DNA of 64,000 bases, from NCBI GenBank assembly GCA_037178625.1, contig CM074132.1:1798001-1862000 (forward strand), in the 5' to 3' direction. Position numbers and translations under genes: made by a program. The stretch is from Skeletonema tropicum (taxonomy: Eukaryota > Bacillariophyta > Thalassiosirophyceae > Thalassiosirales > Thalassiosiraceae). Under the pieces are notes generated by a model, which saw only the letters and a list, made by a program, of their open reading frames with translations, was not told where the DNA came from and searched no databases. Positions 51,511-59,972 of the stretch are shown here, piece after piece (within the stretch, counting starts at the first letter, position 1; the number at the start of each line of letters is the position of its first letter).

Positions 51511-52206
51511 AGGATGATGATGTGTATGGAGTTGCAAGTGCAGACCAGCTCCAGCTAAATAATGACGAATGCGTCACCGCGACGCTGATTGTAAATATGA
51601 AGCTCTTTAGGCTCTCTCTCAACATGTAAATATTTTGAAACGAAGCAGAAGCAGAAGCAGAAGAGAAACGTTTGCGCATGGACAAAGTTTGCGCGAGCAG
51701 TATAAGCTGCCTTTAAACATATTATATTTTGAACTGCATGTTTCGTGGCTGACGATCTTGATGCATCCATAAACGAGAAGTGCATTTCTGCGTTGCCATT
51801 TACAATGGGGAGCAAAGATTATCCGAGGAATGGCCAGAGCATTTGGATGATAGAAGGCATATAGGAGTGTTCTGAACCAAATACACTACAAAGGTAATAG
51901 TAAATGCAATGGCAAGAAGTTGATAGTGATAGTTCATACTATTATTATGATCTTTGAATATTGCAGGCCTATTTTGGACTATAGATGATTGAGTGCTTGT
52001 AGGCTACTTCTTTCCTTACAAATTGGAGGACGTGTGGCATGAAGTTTATCTCCTCTATAAGCTACATACTGTCACCGTCTCTTGTGACGGAGATACACAG
52101 AGACTTTAAGTATGTTTTGACAGCTACAATAGCGGCCAATTGAAATCCACAGTTAGTGAGATAGAAGATGTGTGGTCGCGCTGCGACAGAAGACGTTCCA
52201 CGTGAA
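51511..52206 (-). repeat. Third, inverted copy of the giant-gene upstream block
   Basis: The reverse complement matches about 6640-7480 and 34880-35705, with clear divergence and indels. It includes the segment around CCTCCAATTTGTAAGGAA and the one around CTTGCAACTCCATACACA. No Pro-Ser gene follows it on the minus strand; the degraded basic/acidic frame lies there instead. Confidence 0.85.
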
Positions 52207-52368
52207 CAGAATGATCTCCCAAAAAATGAAAGATCCAAGATCGAGATCAGCACCAACATCAACATGACATAATCATAAGTATCAAGTACGATATCTTAGC
52301 CACACTTTGGATACTATTTTATCATCAGCGGAGGATTCATAGACAATCTCAGTCGATCTACACAAAGA

Positions 52369-52384
52369 ATTAGCAACTACGATA
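52369..52384. repeat. 16-bp target duplication, 3' side of non-LTR element
   Basis: ATTAGCAACTACGATA is repeated exactly at 62858-62873 and brackets the non-LTR retrotransposon. Confidence 0.93.
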
Positions 52385-52596
52385 AATAAATAAATACAAA
52401 GTTAATCAGATTAGATATCTATGATACTAAAAGGGACCTGCTTCGGTACAACTGTACGGTCTTTTCTATTGCCGAATGGCTTTCCAGACAGCAAGACGGG
52501 AAATGCCCCGTAGGAGTCAAGGACTCCTCTTAAACGCCGAAGCGTCTGTAACCAGGTGAGAGTGCTCCTGCGACACATAGTTGGGACTCAATTCTT
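52385..52596 (-). other. 3' untranslated region and tail of non-LTR element
   Basis: Its terminal part (52385-52470) is shared with 63537-63617, including GGACCTGCTTCGGT, so this is probably the portion recognised by the element's reverse transcriptase (inference). The end is a tandem AATA/TTTA tail. Confidence 0.7.
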
Positions 52597-55500
52597 TCAG
52601 TCAGGGTGGTGCTGTTTCCGTTTTTTCCTCTTCGGCGGTGCATGGCGTTGGGTGGTAGCTAACAATGTGGCCTCCTCAAAAACTACGGACTCTGCTTTGC
52701 GTTTCTTGTTCAATAGTGAATTTGTCAGTTCCAATGGCGTGGGGTCTGTGACCAAAATTTTTCCCCGAGTTTTGGGACCTCCCGGGATAATTCGCTTGTT
52801 TTTGCGACGTCGCTTTGCGCGCTCCTTGCCTTTTGAGTGCTTGACTGCGACTGAAGCTTTCTTTGCAGGAAGAGGTTTGATCGTAGATTGACCATTTCGG
52901 CTCTTCTCGTTGCTCTGTTTTGGCCGTTGACGCCGACTCGATTGGACTGACCGTACTGCAGGTGGTACAGGCCTGTTGGTACTCGCTAGCCACAACAGCA
53001 TCGCCACCCTGCTACGGGTGTCTAACAGCTGGAAATCTCCCTCAGTGTACGAGGAAGAGGACAGGGGGATCTTCTGAGCCAGCAAAGTCGCATTAGCGAG
53101 GACAAACAAACCACAGTCGTGTCCATTAGTTTGTTTCGGTGAATTGTTGGAGGCATCTACTAGTGACCACTCTGCTTTCCAGTCGTCACTCGGTACCCCA
53201 TGAAGTTCACTGTATTTGTCCCCCAAGTACCTTAACATTGTAGCCAGATACAATTGATTGCCCGGCTTCCTACCTTGGGAATCCCACAGGGTAATAACCT
53301 TTGTTTCTGTATTCGCCCTGAGTAATAGCCAGTGAGTTCTAGAGTGGTTGATCGGCACGAAGATCTCTTTCACTCCCAAAATCTTATTCTTCCTCCTTAA
53401 ACGATTTCCCCAGCGTTTAACGCCGTCAAAGTTGTAGGACGGAGCAGACCTGCCGTCAGCCCCCGTACGTAGGAGGGTTGACATGAAGAATGAGTTGAAG
53501 ATGTAGACGTGTTGCCGATTCACCTTTGGGAGGAGGACTCTTAGGAGATAACCATTGATAACTTCATCATTGACATTGAGCCACTGAGGGGGTCGCAAAG
53601 ACCGCATTGCATCACGCCGAACCTTGTCCCCTCCTTGGAGGCATAACTGAAAATTAGCTGGCACGTCCCGCAAAAGGGCTCCAACTTGACATCGGTGTAA
53701 GTCTTCATCCGAGTTCCTTTGCAGAAGCCCAATGCGGTCCTGTTGTTGCGGACTCACAGCCGGTGGTAGAGTTGTAGGAGGCTGAGTAGGTAGGGCGCTC
53801 GGCTGGGCTGGACGCCTTGCTTTTTTCGGGAGAAAGATGGGAGCGAGTGCTTTCGGTTTGCGCGCAGGTGCGGCGGTCTTGGGAGTATCCGGTGGCTTTG
53901 ATTTGTGATCTTCTCGTTGCGTGGCACCGGTCGTGCCTTGTTCAGCAGGAGGCTCTAAAAGCCCGCCTGAATCATCCCCCGCAGCTTGCCTGCTCGCTAC
54001 CGCTGCGTTCAACCAGTATTGGAGTTCAGAGGTCGGTTTCCCATAGAGCTCTTCCGTCGGAATTTCCAGGAGACATCGTGCTTCAGCTGAGAGCCCATCA
54101 GATCCAAGATTGAGCTGATGTTCGATCTCTTTCAAAATTTCCTCTCTTGATGCAAGTGCTTTGGTACCTTGTGTTTGATGATGTTTCGTGAGATTCCTAC
54201 AGATCCACTGTGTATGCGTGAGCGAGAGAAGCTTGTCCAGGAAGCCGCTTGTCCAACTGTCGATGGTCATAAACGAATGGTTCTTTAGGAGGTGCTCCTT
54301 CTGCATCTGGAGAAACTCCTTGGATACTTTCCCCTCCATCACGTTTCTCCATCCGATCCTATCTAAACTATTGCCCACTCTGCGCATCTGTTGAGACATC
54401 CTCCATCCCTGACTATGCACCATGTCCACGAATAGGGTGCTGCCCTGAAGAGAGATGAAAAGTGGTAGCCACTTCTGTATGCACATATGCGTGCAATGTC
54501 CCTCCATCCATTCTTGTAGATCATTTATGCTGTCAAGCAATAGTCCTCTCCTAATTCTACTCTTACAGCGGTTCAGGTGTTCCGCTGTTTCAAAGCAACC
54601 GCAGTTTGGACATTTATCAGAGGCAGTTTTGTCATATCTGGTTATCATTTGTCCGGTTCCACAATATCCCGAGCATTGTTTCGCATACCACAGATTGAAC
54701 ATCTTAGGCCTACGGTCGAGAAGCAGGCGCAATGGTTCCCAGGCAACAGAGTCGAATATGTCAGGGTGTAGGAGTTGTTCATCGGCATAGAACTGTCGTG
54801 CTTTCACCTTCCCTACGTGATACCGTAGGTCCTTTGCTAAGTCTGCAGTCTGTTTTATTCCATCTATGATAACAACCGCTGCTTCTAGCGGTAGGCTCAG
54901 AGTGACCGGGAGAGAGGAGAAGTTTTCAATTGCTCTCTTTATGGCTGCTTTTGCCCTGAAATCGCAGTCGACGTTCAGTCTAGCTTCCAGGGCCAGGCAA
55001 GCATAGCCCAAGCTGTCGTCCTGGTGCGCTTTCACATGAGACAGCTTGTGCGCAAGAGCCGAGACACTTTGGATTTTCCGCAGGACCCGGAGAATGTCGT
55101 TGTTTCTCGCCGACCCTGGGACGCGATCGTATTTTTTGGAAAACGTAAGAATAGTTCCTTTGTTGTCACAAAAGATGTTTGCATTGGACAATGGCACTCC
55201 ATAGTGTTCCTCTATTGTCAGTAGGATAAGGTGGATCGCCAACATCCCTAGCTGTTCTCCTCGATAGCTATTTGCCCATTTAGAGTGCTCCGTAAATTCT
55301 CCTTTAAGCCACTGTCGAGACTCTGCGCAGTAAAAAACCCAAGCCGCACCGCAGATCTCTGGTGCCAACTTTTTCATGTATGACCCGTCTGTACAACAGA
55401 ACAAAGAGCCTCGTTGAATAGCTTCCACAATCCACGAGGGATCCGATGAGAAGCTGATACTATCCCACATCCATACTCCCCCTTTACTGCGGAGACGCTC

Positions 55501-58500
55501 AAGAAATGTGGTAGGAGCTACGACTTCTGGCTGATTGGCCAGTGGCGGACCTTGTGCTAGCAGTTTGATGGAACCATCTTCGTATTCCAGAATCGTCGTT
55601 GGTACCACCGATGCAGCGGGCTCATCCAGCACTCGGACTGGCTGCAAGATCGACACTCTGTCATTCGATTCCACGTCGTGAGCGTATTCATAAATCGTAT
55701 CATCCGAATGTATTTCCACTGTCCGTGTGTCCGTGTTGAGGAAGTGACGCCAGATCCGTTTAGATGGGTTGATCCAATCTCCAAGTGGTTCCTTAAGAAA
55801 CAACGATTTGCTATCAGTCAAACGTTGCAGGGATCTCTTCCACAATTTCCAATCTGCTTCCGTCGGGTATTCCGTGCCAAATTCCAGTGTTGACCGCTGT
55901 TTACCAAGGCGCCCTTCAGGTGAGTCCTTCCAATGCCCATCAAGCAGGTACTGCTCGAGATACCGTCCATTTGGCGTAGTCACGTCAGAGAGGAACATTG
56001 CCTCCTGGGCTTTCCTCACTCTATTGACGCGCTGTAGCTCCATCCCTCGTAAACCCAGTTCAACCATGCAGTCCATAATAGCCCTATCCTTGCTCCTCGG
56101 GATGGGAATGTCATCATATTGCAGATCCAGCACAATTCCCAGTTCGTCTATCTTCTCCCATAGAGCTTTCGCCCATGCATTGGTTGATAATTGACCCCAA
56201 ACTTCAAAGTCATAGTTAAAGGGACAGTCCGGTACTCCTATTTCCACTTGGAGGTGTTCCATAGCCGCTCTTAAAGTGATCCCTAGGGCTGAAGTTGTGC
56301 CATAGTGTTGCAAGAATGAGGATAAAGTAGCAGCCGCAGTTTCAACAGTCAAATCGTAGAGACCGATGCCACCAAACGTGGCTGGCAGGTATCTCCATTC
56401 CTTGGTAATTGATCGGTTTACACCTAGGTTGCTTAACATATAGAAGTCTGCGGACATCAATCCTTTCTTGAGCTCAGGGATTGACGCCGAGCAGGCCCCC
56501 AGACCGTATCTGAGTCCAGACCATAGCTGATTGGTGTAGCTCATCCACACCGAACGAGTTGGTATCTGCCCACTCTTAATCTGAGCCGTCCACGTTGTCA
56601 TTTTTTCTCTCATCTGCTCGAAGTGTTGGTCTGGTTTCCCATCCGGTCTAGCGTAGAGACCGAGGTTGTTGTCAGCTTTATTCGATGGGAACCTATCTAT
56701 CTGCGCAGTGCCCCCGTCGGTAGTAGGGACGTGGAAAATCAAGTCATCCAGTTCACTCATGTCAACCTCTTCGCCTTCTGAGGGCTTCGCATTTTGATCC
56801 GTGTAGCCCCAGCCGCCCTTTCCATCGGGTGTTTGATCGTGTATTGTAACTCCACATTTGTCTGGTTTCAAAGCGCCACCCGTTTCCCCCAAAACACCTG
56901 CCCAATCCGAGATTGACTCTTGCCCTCGAGCACTTGTCGAGATAAGGTCGTCGTCAGCTCGAAGGCCTTCCCACAAATTGGTATCATCAACATACAGAAT
57001 TCCCACCTGATTAATCTTTTTATGTGAGATTGGACACTTTACTTCCACTCCATGCCCATTGGTTTTGTGGGTATTAATCATGACCGTGCTGATCAGCTGC
57101 CATGTCGGAGGAGCTGCACCGTTCCCTTGAGCGAGACCGTGTTTCCCGTCCTCTTTTCCACCGAAATATGAAGAAGATTGACCAAAACCAGTTCTTAGGA
57201 AGAACTCCATATTATGCAAGGGGCGGAGCATCGACAGTGCCGCAAATTTGGGCACTTTAAACGCCTGTAGAGTGAGGCTGGCTATAGGGAGAGCCACCCG
57301 GTCGTAGCACTGGGCCGCATCAACCTGTGCCACCAGAAGGGGTCTTTTGGTGATTCGGGCAATGTCGTACATCAATACTTGTTGCAGGATTGCATCCTCT
57401 GCCGTGCGACCCTTCCCACTGTAGATCTCCTCCGGGACCATCCCCTTTGCGCGGGCGAGGTCCAGCATGCGATGTCCAAAAATCAACTTATTACAGAAGT
57501 TGAAGTCAGCCTCAAGCAATAGAATAGCTCTCAGTTTATTCACCAACGCCACACCTGCAATCTTCTCGAGCATTACCGACAGGCCCCGAGCCCAACGTTC
57601 TGGGCCAGTTCCTGTTTGAATCATAAGAGAGAACTTCTTTGCTAGCAGTCTGGACAGGTCGTCATCAAAAGCTATCGACTTATAGTGACCAAAATGCAGT
57701 CCCGATATCGAGGATGATGTTCTTTCTTTCACTTTCCTCCAGTAATATTGGTAGTCCTCCTGTGACACGACAACGGAAATCTCACCATCGCCAATCTTTT
57801 TCCAGATGGCTGATATTTCGTCCAGTATCAGTATTGTGCGTTGATCTGTGTCGGGGGGAGGGGCGAAGGAACCCTCAAGGATTTCTATCGCTGCATTTGT
57901 GTCGGCGTAGACTCCCAGGAGGTCGAATAGTACCCCTTGGCAAACTGGGGCAGAAGTAGCCCGTCCAAACCTTGTGCGGAGTTCTGCCTTCAGTGCCTCT
58001 TCAATCGATTCTTTTGTGGCGTGCTCGACAACTTTCCCGTCTGCTTGTGTAACTTCCACCCTTGTAACATTCATCACTCCCTGCTGCTTTGTTGCTCTTT
58101 TAATCCCCTGCCATTGTTTTCTCTGAGCCTCCCCTTTGAGGATCGACTCCACCCTCTTGGCTTCTTCAACCCGTTCATTTATCACAGCATCAGTCAACTT
58201 CTCATGTAAGAAGTGCTTTCTGAGGTAAGGTGATTCGGCCATGAGTTTTCGTGTGCGAGCTTTGGTCTCCATGTACAGCTTTACCACTTCATCTACAGGG
58301 TACCGGAGACAGTCCTCCATTCCTTTGCGCCTGGCGAATCTCCTTAAATTGCCCCAGTTGACCTTTTTTCCTTGGTGATGTCGTAGTATCCATTTCAGAA
58401 GGTGGCATTTATCCATCCACGATTGTATTGCTGGAGAGAACTCATAATGCGCTGGGTAAATCACTCTGCATTTCGCCTCTGCGTGTAGCATCTCCTCTTC

Positions 58501-59970
58501 AATCATATTGTCCAGGATTTCCATCTTGGACACCACTTCAGCCGAAGGCGGGAATGAGGCTATCCTACTTACTTCTCTGAGCTTCTGAGGGATGCGTCTA
58601 TTGCTGAAGCCTGTTTTTAGTTGTGCAAGGTACTTTTCTCTTATCCGTGGCACCTTTGAGTTAAGCTTTCGAGCCTTTGGTGGCACAATACGACAAATAG
58701 AAGTGCCAATAACCGACCGCATCTGTAAGTCGACAACCACTGGCCGGTGATCTCCCAGATCACCGTCGAACGGTAAGTAGCTGGCGCCAATTAGTTCAAC
58801 GTCATCCGAGATCCATATACCGTCGATGGCCCCATTCTTTTGGCTGTTGCCTCGGAAATGTGTAGCAGGACCTCTTCTTCCGGGGACCATACGGTGCACT
58901 GCTTCCCTCATGCGGATATCATCCTCTGCAAGTCGTTTACTGAGGACTCCGTCCAACACATTCTCATTAGCATCCATCATCAGAACAACCCTGTCTCCTT
59001 TGTTGCGGTTGCGCCACCGTTTGATAGCATCAACAATGTGTCTCCGGAACAGATCCTTGGGGTTGGTCTTGAGCTGGTGCGATTGGATGTATCTCTCGAT
59101 GTGTTGATAGTATGTACCCACCCCTTCTGATTTACAGGGCGCGTAGGCACTCAAGAAAACTGTTCTCACGCCATTGACCGGCTCCGTCCTGTACCAGCTG
59201 AACATCCCCAGCTCAGTGGAGTCTTTACCGCAGGACATGGGTAGGCCCGACAACTCGTCTCTAATCACAACGGCTGTCCCCCCTGCTTGAACATTACCAA
59301 TATTCTGCAGTTCTCGAGTGTTTTGAGAATGCACTGATTTGATCCTGTCATCTCCATGTCTAAGCATCGAAGCTACTGTCACTGATGATTTGAGATGGTG
59401 GAAGTTGGTGTTGGTCTCCTGGAGCCCCAGGACGTCCACCCCATACGTCCGTAGTACGTGCTTGAGTCTATCTACCTTGTGGTTGTTGTGCTTCCATAGA
59501 CTGAGCCCGTTGATATTCACCGACATTATCCGAACTGCATCACTACCCTTCTCCTCCACCCGTAAGTTCCCATAAATCGGCACCGTCGTATTCTCCACTG
59601 TCTTGCCGGGTGGACAGGGGTCTCTCGTCGAGGGGGATATATCCTGCTGTTCCCTAGCTCTGTCCCTACTATCTCGAATCAAGTCATTTAGTTCAGTGGT
59701 AGAGGGGTCGTCAACTTGTTTCTTACGGTTCCCCACTAGTTGCCTCATCGTGTCAAGATCTAGCTTATTACTTTTATTACTTCTTTCACTACTATATCTT
59801 CCTCTCAGGTTGTTGCGTGAAGCCGAAAGTCGATATTGTTGAGCTCGCCGAGCAGACGTCTTTTGGTGGGAGCTACTGGAGCTAGGTTGGTTCTTACGTT
59901 GCCTCTTTGGAATGGCATGGCTCACCTCGGGGCACCGGGCAAAGTGCCGTGGAGGCTGCCGTATGTCCAT
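52597..59970 (-). CDS. ORF2: endonuclease, reverse transcriptase, RNase H, Ulp1-like protease
   Basis: The 2,457-residue polyprotein nicks target DNA and copies element RNA into it. Visible in order: a basic N-terminus; AP-type endonuclease from about residue 145 (MSVNINGL, LQETN, MMDANEN, GAIDGIW, GDHRPVV near 407); reverse transcriptase (AQVDAAQCYDRV near 881, GLAQGNGAAPPTW, LYVDDTNLW near 993); RNase H (CTDGSYM near 1525, YRGEQLG, FCDNKG, SHVKAHQDD, VDCDFRAKA); a CCHC-type zinc knuckle (CPNCGCFETAEHLNRC near 1784); a Pro-rich linker; and an Ulp1/C48-like cysteine protease (FVPINHSRTHWLLL with His near 2210, LWDSQG Asp near 2226, QTNGHDCGLFVL with Cys near 2283). The start ATG overlaps the ORF1 stop as TAATG. 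The protease fusion is the unusual part; its substrate (SUMO-like protein or self-cleavage) is unknown. Confidence 0.93.
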   Translation of the reverse strand: MDIRQPPRHFARCPEVSHAIPKRQRKNQPSSSSSHQKTSARRAQQYRLSASRNNLRGRYSSERSNKSNKLDLDTMRQLVGNRKKQVDDPSTTELNDLIRDSRDRAREQQDISPSTRDPCPPGKTVENTTVPIYGNLRVEEKGSDAVRIMSVNINGLSLWKHNNHKVDRLKHVLRTYGVDVLGLQETNTNFHHLKSSVTVASMLRHGDDRIKSVHSQNTRELQNIGNVQAGGTAVVIRDELSGLPMSCGKDSTELGMFSWYRTEPVNGVRTVFLSAYAPCKSEGVGTYYQHIERYIQSHQLKTNPKDLFRRHIVDAIKRWRNRNKGDRVVLMMDANENVLDGVLSKRLAEDDIRMREAVHRMVPGRRGPATHFRGNSQKNGAIDGIWISDDVELIGASYLPFDGDLGDHRPVVVDLQMRSVIGTSICRIVPPKARKLNSKVPRIREKYLAQLKTGFSNRRIPQKLREVSRIASFPPSAEVVSKMEILDNMIEEEMLHAEAKCRVIYPAHYEFSPAIQSWMDKCHLLKWILRHHQGKKVNWGNLRRFARRKGMEDCLRYPVDEVVKLYMETKARTRKLMAESPYLRKHFLHEKLTDAVINERVEEAKRVESILKGEAQRKQWQGIKRATKQQGVMNVTRVEVTQADGKVVEHATKESIEEALKAELRTRFGRATSAPVCQGVLFDLLGVYADTNAAIEILEGSFAPPPDTDQRTILILDEISAIWKKIGDGEISVVVSQEDYQYYWRKVKERTSSSISGLHFGHYKSIAFDDDLSRLLAKKFSLMIQTGTGPERWARGLSVMLEKIAGVALVNKLRAILLLEADFNFCNKLIFGHRMLDLARAKGMVPEEIYSGKGRTAEDAILQQVLMYDIARITKRPLLVAQVDAAQCYDRVALPIASLTLQAFKVPKFAALSMLRPLHNMEFFLRTGFGQSSSYFGGKEDGKHGLAQGNGAAPPTWQLISTVMINTHKTNGHGVEVKCPISHKKINQVGILYVDDTNLWEGLRADDDLISTSARGQESISDWAGVLGETGGALKPDKCGVTIHDQTPDGKGGWGYTDQNAKPSEGEEVDMSELDDLIFHVPTTDGGTAQIDRFPSNKADNNLGLYARPDGKPDQHFEQMREKMTTWTAQIKSGQIPTRSVWMSYTNQLWSGLRYGLGACSASIPELKKGLMSADFYMLSNLGVNRSITKEWRYLPATFGGIGLYDLTVETAAATLSSFLQHYGTTSALGITLRAAMEHLQVEIGVPDCPFNYDFEVWGQLSTNAWAKALWEKIDELGIVLDLQYDDIPIPRSKDRAIMDCMVELGLRGMELQRVNRVRKAQEAMFLSDVTTPNGRYLEQYLLDGHWKDSPEGRLGKQRSTLEFGTEYPTEADWKLWKRSLQRLTDSKSLFLKEPLGDWINPSKRIWRHFLNTDTRTVEIHSDDTIYEYAHDVESNDRVSILQPVRVLDEPAASVVPTTILEYEDGSIKLLAQGPPLANQPEVVAPTTFLERLRSKGGVWMWDSISFSSDPSWIVEAIQRGSLFCCTDGSYMKKLAPEICGAAWVFYCAESRQWLKGEFTEHSKWANSYRGEQLGMLAIHLILLTIEEHYGVPLSNANIFCDNKGTILTFSKKYDRVPGSARNNDILRVLRKIQSVSALAHKLSHVKAHQDDSLGYACLALEARLNVDCDFRAKAAIKRAIENFSSLPVTLSLPLEAAVVIIDGIKQTADLAKDLRYHVGKVKARQFYADEQLLHPDIFDSVAWEPLRLLLDRRPKMFNLWYAKQCSGYCGTGQMITRYDKTASDKCPNCGCFETAEHLNRCKSRIRRGLLLDSINDLQEWMEGHCTHMCIQKWLPLFISLQGSTLFVDMVHSQGWRMSQQMRRVGNSLDRIGWRNVMEGKVSKEFLQMQKEHLLKNHSFMTIDSWTSGFLDKLLSLTHTQWICRNLTKHHQTQGTKALASREEILKEIEHQLNLGSDGLSAEARCLLEIPTEELYGKPTSELQYWLNAAVASRQAAGDDSGGLLEPPAEQGTTGATQREDHKSKPPDTPKTAAPARKPKALAPIFLPKKARRPAQPSALPTQPPTTLPPAVSPQQQDRIGLLQRNSDEDLHRCQVGALLRDVPANFQLCLQGGDKVRRDAMRSLRPPQWLNVNDEVINGYLLRVLLPKVNRQHVYIFNSFFMSTLLRTGADGRSAPSYNFDGVKRWGNRLRRKNKILGVKEIFVPINHSRTHWLLLRANTETKVITLWDSQGRKPGNQLYLATMLRYLGDKYSELHGVPSDDWKAEWSLVDASNNSPKQTNGHDCGLFVLANATLLAQKIPLSSSSYTEGDFQLLDTRSRVAMLLWLASTNRPVPPAVRSVQSSRRQRPKQSNEKSRNGQSTIKPLPAKKASVAVKHSKGKERAKRRRKNKRIIPGGPKTRGKILVTDPTPLELTNSLLNKKRKAESVVFEEATLLATTQRHAPPKRKKRKQHHPD

Positions 59971-59972
59971 TA
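59968..59972 (-). promoter_or_regulatory. TAATG stop/start overlap between ORF1 and ORF2
   Basis: On the minus strand TAA (59972-59970) ends ORF1 and ATG (59970-59968) starts ORF2, sharing the A. The same arrangement is used for termination-reinitiation in some non-LTR elements such as SART1 of silkworm, and suggests coupled translation here (inference). Confidence 0.8.
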
